Origin: Shewanella sediminis HAW-EB3
GTDB taxonomy: Bacteria; Pseudomonadota; Gammaproteobacteria; Enterobacterales; Shewanellaceae
Direction: 5' to 3'
NCBI RefSeq assembly: GCF_000018025.1
Contig: NC_009831.1
Location: 4,278,001 to 4,342,000, forward strand
DNA: 64,000 nt
Part shown: in pieces, positions 54,806-63,815 of the stretch
Layout of the letters: each line of letters opens with the position of its first letter
How positions within the stretch are numbered: the first letter of the stretch is position 1
Notes under the pieces: generated by a model
What the model was told of the DNA's origin: nothing
The model's input: only the letters and a program-made list of their open reading frames with translations
The model's database searches: none
Translations under genes and position numbers: made by a program

Positions 54806-57115
54806 TTACCCCAGCCTACGTCTCAGAACTTTCGTTGCCTGCACCAGGTTCTGAAGTGCCGGCTCCACTTCATCCCAGGTGCGGGTCTTGAGGCCGCAAT
54901 CGGGGTTAACCCACAGCTGGCGAAGCGGGATCTTATGGGCCGCCTTCTCGATGAGTGTCACCATCTCATCTACCGTCGGCGTGTTCGGCGTATGGATATC
55001 GTAGACTCCCGGGCCAATTTCATTGGGATATTCGAAATCCTCGAAGGCGGTGAGCAGCTCCATGCGTGATCGCGAGGTCTCAATCGTTATCACATCCGCG
55101 TCCATGGCGGCGATAGCTTTGATCGTTTCATTAAACTCGCTATAACACATGTGCGTGTGGATCTGAGTCTCATCATCCACGCCTGCGGCGCTGAGTTTAA
55201 AAGCATCCACCGCCCACTTAAGGTAGGTATCCCAACCGCTCCTCTTCAGCGGTAGCCCTTCGCGGAACGCCGGCTCATCGATCTGAATGATACCGATCCC
55301 TGCATTTTGAAGATCGACCACCTCATCCCGAATAGCCAAGCCGATCTGGGTCGCTATCTGCTCACGGCTGATATCTTCGCGGGCAAAGGACCAGTGCAAG
55401 ATGGTTACGGGGCCGGTCAGCATCCCCTTCACCGGCTTATCGGTCAGACTCTGTGCGTATGCTGCCCAGTCGACGGTCATAGGCTTAGGGCGCGATACAT
55501 CACCATAGATAAGCGGCGGCTTAACACAGCGAGAGCCATAACTCTGCACCCAGCCAAACTGAGTAAAGCCTACGCCTTGCAGCTGTTCACCAAAGTACTC
55601 GACCATATCGTTACGCTCGGCCTCGCCGTGCACCAGCACATCGATGCCCAGCTTTAGTTGACGCTCGACCGTATCTTTGGTCACCTGACGCAGCTGGTCG
55701 GTATAAAACGTTTCGGTGATCTCACCTTTTCGCCAGCGACTACGTAGCCCACGGATCGCCGGAGTTTGCGGAAACGACCCAATGGTCGTAGTCGGTAGCA
55801 ACGGCAATCGATACTTTTGCTGCTGCAGGGTCTGCCTGCCGGCAAACACAGTATCGCGCTCATAATCATCACGGCTCAGCGCTGCAACTCTGCTGTTCAC
55901 TTGTCTGTCTGCAGCTTCTGCCCGGGCGTTTCGACGCGAAACACACGTATCCTTAATCAGATCGATTTCGACTCTGTCGCCACTCTTTTCGGGCGTGGTG
56001 AGTAATCTTTTTAACTGAGCCAGCTCAGACAGTTTCTGTTTAGCGAAAGAGAGCTGCTGCTTCAGCGCCGGGGCTAACTCCGCCTCGACATCCAGATCCA
56101 CCGGGGTATGCAGCAGTGAGCAGGAGGGCGCTATCCATACCCGTCCCTTAAGATCGTTCACCACAGGAGCGATGCGGTCGGCAATCGAGTCGATATCTGC
56201 CGCCCAAACGTTTCGGCCATTGATCACCCCCAATGATAAGACCTGCTCGCGTTGAAGGTTAGCGGCAAATCCGGCGAGTTGCTCGGGCGCAGTCACCAGA
56301 TCGAGATGAAGACCCGCCACCGGCAGTGCCGATACGAGTGCCTGATGGTGGGCAATAGTGCCGTAGTAAGTGGCGAGTAATACTTTGATATCGACGTGTT
56401 GCAACGCTTCATAGGCAGAAACAATAGCCTCTTGCCAATCGCTGTCGAGTTCGAGGGCTAAAGTGGGCTCCTCCAGCTGAATCCATTCGACGCCTTGAGC
56501 TGCGAAACGCTCTAAGATAGCTTTGTACGCCTTAAGCAGAGCGGGTAACAGGGTTAACTTATCGAACTCACCTCCCACCGCCTTAGCCAGGTAAAGGTAA
56601 GAGACCGGACCGAGAAGCACTGGCTTTGCCCTATAACCCAGCGCCTGAGCCTCGCTGACCTCATCGAATATCTGTTCATAGGCGACAGTGAAGCTTTGAT
56701 CTGCTTCCAGTTCCGGGACGATATAGTGATAATTAGTATTGAAGTATTTGGTCATCTCGGCGGCGGGTGCATCGCCTCCCGTTGGTGCGCGACCACGGGC
56801 TACACGAAATAGAGTATCTAAGTCGACCCTATCGGCCTGCTCTTCACCGCGGTGACGCTCAGGGATAGCGTTAAGTGTCGCACTGAGTGTAAGCACCTGA
56901 TCATAATAGGCAAAGTCGCCCACAGGCAGGAGTTCCACTCCAGCCTTAGCCTGCCACTCCCAGTGAGTGCTTCGCAGATCTTTGGCAACCTGGGCCAACT
57001 CGGCTTGGGTTATCTCACCGCGCCAATACTTCTCTTGAGCAAACTTGAGCTCACGTTGACGGCCAATTCGGGGAAACCCTAGATTCCCTATCGTTACCTC
57101 TTTCAATGTTTGCAT
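54806..57115 (-). CDS. metE: cobalamin-independent methionine synthase
   Basis: A 769-residue two-barrel enzyme that transfers methyl from methyltetrahydrofolate polyglutamate to homocysteine. Zinc ligands are visible: H and C in H-T-H-M-C-Y, E in the following barrel strand and C740 in N-P-D-C-G-L-K. The N-terminal G-F-P-R-I-G and the second-barrel T-T-I-G-S-F-P-Q-T are standard. It diverges from metR across a 213-base region with MetJ and MetR sites. Its presence gives a B12-free route, while a B12-controlled receptor lies nearby. Confidence 0.97.
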   Translation of the reverse strand: MQTLKEVTIGNLGFPRIGRQRELKFAQEKYWRGEITQAELAQVAKDLRSTHWEWQAKAGVELLPVGDFAYYDQVLTLSATLNAIPERHRGEEQADRVDLDTLFRVARGRAPTGGDAPAAEMTKYFNTNYHYIVPELEADQSFTVAYEQIFDEVSEAQALGYRAKPVLLGPVSYLYLAKAVGGEFDKLTLLPALLKAYKAILERFAAQGVEWIQLEEPTLALELDSDWQEAIVSAYEALQHVDIKVLLATYYGTIAHHQALVSALPVAGLHLDLVTAPEQLAGFAANLQREQVLSLGVINGRNVWAADIDSIADRIAPVVNDLKGRVWIAPSCSLLHTPVDLDVEAELAPALKQQLSFAKQKLSELAQLKRLLTTPEKSGDRVEIDLIKDTCVSRRNARAEAADRQVNSRVAALSRDDYERDTVFAGRQTLQQQKYRLPLLPTTTIGSFPQTPAIRGLRSRWRKGEITETFYTDQLRQVTKDTVERQLKLGIDVLVHGEAERNDMVEYFGEQLQGVGFTQFGWVQSYGSRCVKPPLIYGDVSRPKPMTVDWAAYAQSLTDKPVKGMLTGPVTILHWSFAREDISREQIATQIGLAIRDEVVDLQNAGIGIIQIDEPAFREGLPLKRSGWDTYLKWAVDAFKLSAAGVDDETQIHTHMCYSEFNETIKAIAAMDADVITIETSRSRMELLTAFEDFEYPNEIGPGVYDIHTPNTPTVDEMVTLIEKAAHKIPLRQLWVNPDCGLKTRTWDEVEPALQNLVQATKVLRRRLG

Positions 57116-57220
57116 ATTGTATACCTTTTTGCTTTAATGTGAGCAGAATTCAGAGTAAACGCGCCAAGAGCATTTTCATTACTCATGTTGATTTAGCATC
57201 TGTCGATGCAAAACACATTT

Positions 57221-57244
57221 GGGCGTCTGGACGTCTAGAAGTTT
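57221..57244. promoter_or_regulatory. tandem MetJ boxes
   Basis: Three adjacent 8-base units, GGGCGTCT, GGACGTCT and AGAAGTTT, match the AGACGTCT met-box consensus at 6, 7 and 6 positions. Expected effect: repression by MetJ with S-adenosylmethionine. Confidence 0.75.
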
Positions 57245-57292
57245 ATTGTGTTAGGCTATTTGCTGACAAACGAATTGATTTCAAGCGCAACA

Positions 57293-57305
57293 TGAACAAA
57301 ATTCA
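57293..57305. promoter_or_regulatory. MetR binding site
   Basis: TGAACAAAATTCA fits the TGAA-N5-TTCA MetR consensus exactly, and the dyad extends to CATGAA / TTCATG. It lies just upstream of metR and about 180 bases from metE. Confidence 0.8.
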
Positions 57306-57328
57306 TGTGGGGATAAACGGGTATATAT

Positions 57329-58234
57329 ATGATAGAGCTTAGACACTTACGAACATTAGTCGCCCTGAAGGAGAGTGGAAGTCTAGCTGGCGCCGCCAAG
57401 AAACGCTTCGTCACTCAGTCGGCTCTTTCCCATCAGATTAAGGAGCTTGAGACCCGAATTAACTCCTCTATTTTTGTCAGAAAGAGCAAACCTCTCTCAT
57501 TCACACAAGAGGGAGCCAGACTGCTAAACCTTGCCGAAGAGATCCTGCCTAAGGTGATTGAAACTGAGTCCGATCTTAAACAGGGGCTCAATGACGAGCA
57601 TAATCAGTTAGGCGTCGGCATCGAATGTCATAGCTGTTTTCGCTGGTTAATGCCGGTGATGGAGGAGTTCAGAAACGCCTACCCTCAAGCCAACTTAGAT
57701 CTCTCCAGCCGCCACCTGTTCGACTCACTCAGTGCCCTCGAGATGGGAGAGCTGGATGTGGTACTCACCTCAGATCCGGTTCCCGGTCAGGCCCTTGCCT
57801 ATCAGCACCTGTTCGATTTCGAGGTGAAACTTGTCGTCGCTAACGATCATCCGCTGGCCTCAAAGGAGTATGTCACCCCTCAGCTACTGGAGAAGCAGAC
57901 CATCATCAGCTACCCGGTCCCCTTAGCGCGTTTAGATCTGTATCGGCACTTTCTTGAACCCGCAGGCATCGAAGCGGGTGAGCAGCTTAGCTGCGATCTC
58001 ACTATGATGTTACTGCAACGTATCGCCTGTAAAGACGGTATCGCCGCCCTGCCGACCTGGTCAATCAGCGAGTCTTATGGCTTAAACCTCACCGCAGTTA
58101 AGTTAGGCCAGGAAGGGCTGAAGCGCCCACTGTTCGGGGCCTATAGAAAAGATAGCGTTAATGCCACCTTGGCACAGAAGTGGCTCGAATTAGTCGCCAT
58201 CGAGGGAATAGCGAAACAACATAAGTTGAATTAA
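57329..58234 (+). CDS. metR: MetR, LysR-type activator of methionine genes
   Basis: A 301-residue LysR protein with the winged helix-turn-helix at 1-60 (M-I-E-L-R-H-L-R-T-L-V-A-L-K, S-L-A-G-A-A, S-A-L-S-H-Q-I-K) and the effector domain beginning G-I-E-C-H-S-C-F-R-W. The effector is homocysteine in known MetR proteins. Divergent from metE with the recognised site between them. Confidence 0.93.
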   Translation: MIELRHLRTLVALKESGSLAGAAKKRFVTQSALSHQIKELETRINSSIFVRKSKPLSFTQEGARLLNLAEEILPKVIETESDLKQGLNDEHNQLGVGIECHSCFRWLMPVMEEFRNAYPQANLDLSSRHLFDSLSALEMGELDVVLTSDPVPGQALAYQHLFDFEVKLVVANDHPLASKEYVTPQLLEKQTIISYPVPLARLDLYRHFLEPAGIEAGEQLSCDLTMMLLQRIACKDGIAALPTWSISESYGLNLTAVKLGQEGLKRPLFGAYRKDSVNATLAQKWLELVAIEGIAKQHKLN

Positions 58235-58365
58235 TTGAAGGTACGAGATCCTAGGATCTGGCAGTGAGTTCCTAGGATATTGCAATAAAGACAGGGCGAA
58301 GAAAGTTGCGAGTCGCGAGCTACAGCCTAATGCTCGTAACTCGAATCTAGATACTCGAATCTTCT

Positions 58366-59094
58366 TTATAACGGCTTCAGCAGCTGATTTCTCATCGACA
58401 AGACACGACGAAGAACCAGACCTGGCGAGTTGGGATCGCGAGTCTGTCGTAAATTATGCGCAATCATGAATTCATCTTTCAGCTCTTCATCTAACCCCAG
58501 AGACTCGAATGCTTCTATGGTTAATGTCTGCTTTTGGTTATCGATGAGTGTCTTGATGATACTCAAGGGGAAAGACTCTTCCGACTCGGCATTCAGATAA
58601 GCAAATGCAGTCAGAGCGATAATCTCGCCGAAGACGCTGAACAGGGCTAAGGTTTGCACTTCATCGGGATTAATATCGACCCCTTCCATCATATGCAAAC
58701 TGTCAACGGCATCGGCGGCAATACTCTCAGTCAACGCCCAATATCCGTACACCAGCTTCTTATATGGCTGAGGTAACTCGTCGAGACGCTCTTTAAGATA
58801 AAAAGTGAATGCATAACGATAGATATTGACCTGACCTAATCTAACGAGTGCATCTTTGAGAGAACGGTTCTTCGATGTATTACCACTGACACAAGCGGCC
58901 GACTGACTGCGCCATAGCATATGGGCCGCTAATGCGGGATCTGATGACACAATATCGATGACATTACGAATATCGCCATCGGCAATAATGGCTTTCTTTA
59001 ACGGGATCAAAATACCCCGGCGACCAATTACTTGCTCTTCGTTACTAATAATTGCACGTACTTGAGTGAATACTTGATGCTCAAGATCTGTCAT
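58366..59094 (-). CDS. HDOD-domain protein
   Basis: A 242-residue helical protein of the HDOD type: L-K-K-A-I near 28, S-S-D-P-A-L-A-A-H-M-L at about 50-60 and S-L-K-D-A-L-V-R-L-G at about 78-87, where classical HD domains would carry metal ligands that are absent here. HDOD proteins lack HD-phosphohydrolase activity and act in signalling complexes, often with kinases or cyclic di-GMP proteins. Partner unknown. Confidence 0.8.
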   Translation of the reverse strand: MTDLEHQVFTQVRAIISNEEQVIGRRGILIPLKKAIIADGDIRNVIDIVSSDPALAAHMLWRSQSAACVSGNTSKNRSLKDALVRLGQVNIYRYAFTFYLKERLDELPQPYKKLVYGYWALTESIAADAVDSLHMMEGVDINPDEVQTLALFSVFGEIIALTAFAYLNAESEESFPLSIIKTLIDNQKQTLTIEAFESLGLDEELKDEFMIAHNLRQTRDPNSPGLVLRRVLSMRNQLLKPL

Positions 59095-59481
59095 GAGAAC
59101 TTTTTAACCTACTTTTTATGATGGTACGACACCATTTGTTATCGGGGAATTTACCCATAAAAGGGCTATCAGGGTCAAGTTGATTTCGTCTAAATGAATA
59201 CTTTAACTCGATTTATCTGCCTTATGTCTGATAACAAGGATAATATCACTCCATGGGGCAAATAAAAAAGGTCAATATAAGCCTCGAGAAAAACCCCTCC
59301 CCCTGAAGTATGGTCATTTTATCGCCATAATCATAGGTTCTAAATCATAGGTTCGATGAATAATATCCCTTGAAACAATTCTCAGCGGTTTATAACGGCT
59401 TGAGCACACAGACAGGTGCTGGGATTTTATTGCGCCACTCTTCTCTCCCGTTCAATATCAACCGGGTATAAGCCTATGAGT
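59095..59481. other. intergenic without recognised features
   Basis: Contains degenerate ATAGGTTC words of the heptamer type near 59335-59355. Nothing else found. Confidence 0.35.
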
Positions 59482-60087
59482 TTACAGGGCTTCAACCTGA
59501 ATAAGGCGACGGTGTATCACTTCGGCTAAAGCCCTGTAACCCGCCCCGTTAAGGTGAATCGTATCTGACTTCATCGATGCTGTTTTCAATAGATCCGTTA
59601 ACTCATCTTCTATCAAGATCACCCCATAGGTTTCGGCCAGCTCACTGTAGATTGCTGCCGGAGAGAGAAAGATACTCTTCCGGGGCACGGCCACCAGCAC
59701 CACAGGGATCGATCGTCTCTGGGCCAGCTCAATCATCTGCGCCAGATTAGCCTTAGTCTGGCCAATATCCTGGTTACGCAAAAAGTCGTTACCGCCTTCC
59801 ATCAAGATCAGCAGATCCGGTGAATCGTATTCTAAGAGCTGCGTCAGCCTATCCAGCCCTTGTGTGGTGGTCTCGCCGGATACCCCGGCATTGATCACCC
59901 GCTTTTGTGAGAGCTCAGCCAACATCGTAGGGTAATCTTGCCCCCTCGCCGCCCCCTTGCCATAGGTCAGGCTATCTCCAAATGCCCAGATCTCGGCATC
60001 AGACGAAAGCGGCTCAAGTTTAGGGCCAGAGCAAGCCGATAGCAGGAGTAAAGCTATCGGGAGCAATATGGCTAACAGTGATTTCAT
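59482..60087 (-). CDS. SGNH-hydrolase lipoprotein
   Basis: About 201 residues from the ATG at 60087 (GAGGAGAGG directly upstream). Lipobox L-L-S-A-C gives lipid C19, followed by the G-D-S-L block with catalytic S39, G-x-N in E-G-G-N-D, and a late D-x-x-H (D-T-I-H-L). It resembles TesA/arylesterase-type multifunctional esterases, but anchored as a lipoprotein rather than soluble in the periplasm. Confidence 0.88.
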   Translation of the reverse strand: MKSLLAILLPIALLLLSACSGPKLEPLSSDAEIWAFGDSLTYGKGAARGQDYPTMLAELSQKRVINAGVSGETTTQGLDRLTQLLEYDSPDLLILMEGGNDFLRNQDIGQTKANLAQMIELAQRRSIPVVLVAVPRKSIFLSPAAIYSELAETYGVILIEDELTDLLKTASMKSDTIHLNGAGYRALAEVIHRRLIQVEAL

Positions 60088-60185
60088 CCTCTCTCCTCTG
60101 GTCGTATGTTCTGAGCGGTAAGTTTTAAGTTCAAGATAGAGCAAAGAAAGTCGCGAGCATCGAGTAGCTCGTAGCTCTTAAACAA

Positions 60186-60207
60186 TCGCGGCTAAAGCCG
60201 CTCCTAC
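60186..60207 (-). repeat. REP-like palindrome
   Basis: Minus-strand copy of the GTAGGAGCGGCTTTAGCCGC word, between the esterase start and the TonB receptor end. Confidence 0.8.
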
Positions 60208-60244
60208 ATGGAAAATATCCTAGCTCGTAGCTCAAATTTAGCAC

Positions 60245-60274
60245 ATAAAAAAAGCCAGACCTAAGGTCCGGCTA
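60245..60274 (-). terminator. terminator of the TonB receptor gene
   Basis: On the minus strand AGCCGGACC pairs with GGTCTGGCT (one wobble pair) and is followed by a T-run. Confidence 0.8.
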
Positions 60275-60312
60275 AAAGGTAAGGTACTAGGACCTAAAGT
60301 CTGGCTCATACC

Positions 60313-62310
60313 TTAAAAGCGATAGCTTGCCGTCAGACGTAGGGCACGTCCGGTACCCGCATAATAGCCATTCCCCCAACTACTGTAGTAACCGGCACTG
60401 ACATATTGCTCATCGAACAGGTTATCGACGCGGAAGCTGGCAAGCCAGGCATCACGGGTGTAGTTAATCGCTAAATTAGTTAACCAGTATGACTCCAGCT
60501 TAGGGTCAGCATTACCGTTATCGCCTTCGATGAAACGCTCTCCGGTGTATAACAGCTCGGTAAACACCTGCCAGTTCTGGTTAGCATCTATACTGAAGTA
60601 ACCACGGCCGGAGTGCTCGGCGACCCAGGAGAGCTGATTGCCTTCATTTACTCCTTCGGTAAACTCGGCGTCGATATAGTTGTACTCCAGACCCAGTTGC
60701 ACCATCTTAGTGATCTGCCAGTCCCAATCCAGACTCGAGCCATAACGGCGCGATGCATCGGCGTTCACGTTGGCACCAGGAAATTTGCCACCATCAGGGG
60801 TCTCAGCACTCGGGTCAAATACAATCTCATCCTCTAAGTCCAAACGATACAGGCTTAAGCGCAATGTGTGGCTCGCAGGAGACCAATCCCAACCCGCCTC
60901 ATATGAACGACCCGTCTGCGGCTTAAGACCCATCACACCCGGTGAGGTATAAGCCTGCTCATCGACCTTAGCGAAACGGAAGTTGTCATCGGCGCGAAGA
61001 TAGAATCTGTGTGAAGTGCCCGGACGATAGTTCAAGCCCAACTCGAACGCATGCGCATCCTGATCAAGCTCTATGCCCTGAGGGTAAACGTCACCATCGA
61101 CAAGATCGTCAGTCACCTCGGAGTAACGACCACCCACTACATAACTCAGGCTTTGAGTTAACGGCACACTGGCTTGAGCATAGGCGCTAGCCACCTTCTG
61201 CACATTACTTCGTCCCCAATCAAACTCAGATTCCCCCCGGCTCAGGTCGATACCGGTAACGATATTCAAGTCGCCTTTTTCTGTCGTAATATTCGCTACC
61301 GCTTTCGGAGTGAACTCGAGGAAAGAGCGTTTATTCTTACTTGGCGAACCCCAACTGATCCCGGTCACCTGAGTATCGGTATAGTTGATATCCGCACCTA
61401 ACGACCAGGCATCGGTGAGTTGATGCTGATAACCCGTGCGAATAGCCGTTGTCATCTCATGCTGATAGTCATCTTTATTAAATGGATTAACCTGACGTGG
61501 ATTATCTTTAATCTGCTCTTTGGTCAATGACCCCGCCATCTCACGATCGTTATCGTAGTAGCTGGTCTCAACGAAGAAGTTATCCGACTCGGTTTGATAT
61601 TGAAGTCGACCTAATACAGACGAGGTCTTGTTGGCATTGTGCTCACGATAGTTATCACCTTGGTTATAGCTGGCCGCAGCGTAGTAACGCCAGGTATTAC
61701 TGATGGCACCCGAGATATCACCTTTACCTTCATAGGTATCGAAGCTGCCTCCAGACACTTGAATGCCGCCGCCCGCGCTGTTTGGCGCCTTGGTGATGAT
61801 ATTAATCACACCGCCCACCGCCTGATCGCCGTAGAGTACACCGGCACTGCCCGACAGTATCTCGACGCGCTCTATCTGATTGAGTGGGATGGCATTGATG
61901 CTTGGCGCCGCGATATCGATATTATTCAAACGACGTCCATCGACAAGCAAGAGGGTGTTGTTTGCGGCCTGACCAGCACTGAAACCACGCATAGCGAAAA
62001 CGGCGCCGGAATTCGAGTCCGAGATCTGTATGCCACTCTGGCCACGCAGTACTTCGGTCAGTGTCGTCGCACCGCTCATCTCGATGGCCGCCGCATCGAT
62101 AATGTTCACATTGGCGGCAATATTCAGTGGCGTATTTTCACTGCGACCGATAACGGTAATAACCTCATCGACTGTGTTAGTCACACCAGAATCTGTTTGA
62201 GATGAATCGGCCGCAAACGTCACGGACGACGACGCAGACAGAGCCAGAGCACTGCCGATTAGCATGGCTAATTTTGATAATTTGTTTGATTGTCTAGCTT
62301 GAGTACCCAT
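60313..62310 (-). CDS. btuB: TonB-dependent vitamin B12 receptor, BtuB-like
   Basis: A 665-residue outer-membrane receptor: signal peptide (cut near F-A-A-D), TonB box region V-D-E-V-I-T-V-I, plug domain with G-A-T-T-L-T-E-V-L-R-G and G-G-V-I-N-I, then a 22-strand barrel ending in L-R-L-T-A-S-Y-R-F. The leader is a cobalamin riboswitch, so the substrate is most likely cobalamin or a related corrinoid. The N-terminal plug resembles BtuB closely enough for the symbol, but a corrinoid-analogue specificity is possible. Confidence 0.88.
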   Translation of the reverse strand: MGTQARQSNKLSKLAMLIGSALALSASSSVTFAADSSQTDSGVTNTVDEVITVIGRSENTPLNIAANVNIIDAAAIEMSGATTLTEVLRGQSGIQISDSNSGAVFAMRGFSAGQAANNTLLLVDGRRLNNIDIAAPSINAIPLNQIERVEILSGSAGVLYGDQAVGGVINIITKAPNSAGGGIQVSGGSFDTYEGKGDISGAISNTWRYYAAASYNQGDNYREHNANKTSSVLGRLQYQTESDNFFVETSYYDNDREMAGSLTKEQIKDNPRQVNPFNKDDYQHEMTTAIRTGYQHQLTDAWSLGADINYTDTQVTGISWGSPSKNKRSFLEFTPKAVANITTEKGDLNIVTGIDLSRGESEFDWGRSNVQKVASAYAQASVPLTQSLSYVVGGRYSEVTDDLVDGDVYPQGIELDQDAHAFELGLNYRPGTSHRFYLRADDNFRFAKVDEQAYTSPGVMGLKPQTGRSYEAGWDWSPASHTLRLSLYRLDLEDEIVFDPSAETPDGGKFPGANVNADASRRYGSSLDWDWQITKMVQLGLEYNYIDAEFTEGVNEGNQLSWVAEHSGRGYFSIDANQNWQVFTELLYTGERFIEGDNGNADPKLESYWLTNLAINYTRDAWLASFRVDNLFDEQYVSAGYYSSWGNGYYAGTGRALRLTASYRF

Positions 62311-62432
62311 TTTACCTTTAACTCCTGAAAGGAAAACGGGGCAAAGATGTCACGACGAGGCCAAGTTCAGTTCACTGAATTCAATCACCCTATCGCATCT
62401 CGAGATCTGCCCGCCGAAATCTCAAAATCATC

Positions 62433-62657
62433 TAATGGGCCGGTCTCCGGACTGAGGCTATTCGGTAAGATTGGTAGATCTTTCCGAGCAAGTAGAGGCT
62501 TTTCTAACACCCTGCCATTACATTCTGTAATAGATAGGCGCACCTCACTTTCACCTTTCACCGTTGCGGGGGCAGTGCCAGATTTTCACAGGCTTCCCGA
62601 TTATCCCAACTCTCTAATTAAGCTGTTAAAGCTTAAAGACAGAGCAGGCACCACAAA
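62433..62657 (-). ncRNA. cobalamin riboswitch
   Basis: On the minus strand the conserved run reads GTGGTGCC, then GGGAA-GCC-TGTGAAAATC, then CTGCCCCCGCAACGG (the core near 62558-62600), and AGTCCGGAGACCGGCC near the 3' end. These are the standard AdoCbl-riboswitch blocks. It lies about 120 bases upstream of the receptor start and should switch it off when B12 is plentiful. Confidence 0.93.
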
Positions 62658-62802
62658 AGATTGACAGCATAAATCTTGTTATCGATCTGCTTAAAAACGC
62701 CTCCGGATTAATAGCCGGATCACGATTGGCCGCATTATAGACGTCTATACGTATAAATGTCTAATATTTGCGAGGAACAATAAATTCCCCATCCAAAATC
62801 TA

Positions 62803-63582
62803 TCAGCGGCTGAGTCTTAGAGGAGAGATAGCCGACATAAATTCCCGGTGATTTAACGACTCCAGGGGCGGATTATCTACACTGAACAGATCGCCACGTT
62901 TGGATTGATGCAGCAGATAGAGATCGTCCACCCCGGAGATCGCGGTGTAATGACCTATCTCTCCCTGCGGCACCGAAGTCTTGCCGTTAGCTGTTAAGCG
63001 GGTTGCCTTATGGGTATCGGGCATGCGGGTACAGCCTAAAATGGCACTGAATCCCTCGAGGCTATCGACCTCAGTCTCACCTAGCTTGTTATAAATTACT
63101 TCGCCCTCACAGGTTTCTGCGTAGGCGGTTGCCAACGAATCCAGAAACGCTTCTGGCTCAATATTTTCACTCAAGCCTTCAAAGCCCTGCACACAGAACA
63201 ACGAAGACCAGGCCCTTAACTGCTGGCCCGATGGAACGAACTCGGCGGCGTACATACCGGCTTGTTGCTTATTAAACGCCAATTTCCACTCACCGGGCAG
63301 GTTAAAGCTCACCTCTTGACTGAAAATGGGGAGTTTATGACTTATACCAATAGGGTTAATCTCGGCGTCATCGAGAAAATCATCCAGGATTAATGCCTGC
63401 CCATGAGCCGCATGGGGAAACAGGTAAGCAGCGATAACGACAGCAGTAATAGCGGCAGTAATAACAGAAGCGGATGTGGCAATGATCGATGTAGAGAACT
63501 GAGCCGTTTTAAACTGGGCTTGCAGTGACTTTATTGACTGCCAATGGCGTGTACAGAGAGGTAGTGTGTTGAGAGCTTTCAT
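62803..63582 (-). CDS. exported protein of unknown function
   Basis: About 259 residues from the ATG at 63582 (AAGGA eight bases before; the ATG at 63591 touches that site). One hydrophobic segment (about 35-60) ends near A-H-G-Q and looks like a late signal peptide. The mature part has four cysteines (S-L-F-C, A-E-T-C, I-L-G-C) and beta-like strands, and no motif I know. It lies upstream of the B12 receptor on the same strand but has the riboswitch between them. Confidence 0.55.
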   Translation of the reverse strand: MKALNTLPLCTRHWQSIKSLQAQFKTAQFSTSIIATSASVITAAITAVVIAAYLFPHAAHGQALILDDFLDDAEINPIGISHKLPIFSQEVSFNLPGEWKLAFNKQQAGMYAAEFVPSGQQLRAWSSLFCVQGFEGLSENIEPEAFLDSLATAYAETCEGEVIYNKLGETEVDSLEGFSAILGCTRMPDTHKATRLTANGKTSVPQGEIGHYTAISGVDDLYLLHQSKRGDLFSVDNPPLESLNHREFMSAISPLRLSR

Positions 63583-63691
63583 ACTTATCATCCTTGATTA
63601 GTCTATCCATTCGATATTACCTCAGCATAAAAAATACGCAAAGAGGTTTACATGAATAAATTTAAACAGAGATGATAGGGGGCTCAACAAA

Positions 63692-63727
63692 AACAGAGGC
63701 AAGGGAAACGACTCTCCTTGCCTCTTC
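63692..63727 (-). terminator. terminator of the NrfD-like gene
   Basis: AGAGGCAAGG (63695-63704) pairs with CCTTGCCTCT (63716-63725). The leftward transcript ends in GTTTTTG. Confidence 0.8.
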
Positions 63728-63815
63728 TGAGAAACTATAAATATCTAAAGCGTTCCTAAGAACTAACTCGTTCCTTAACTCAGTTCTTAGCTAACTCTTT
63801 AACAGCACCCTATAA

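Noticed and set aside
61639..62205. A 188-residue plus-strand frame opposite the TonB receptor.
   Set aside because: It is an antisense shadow of a well-supported receptor gene with no ribosome site or family features.
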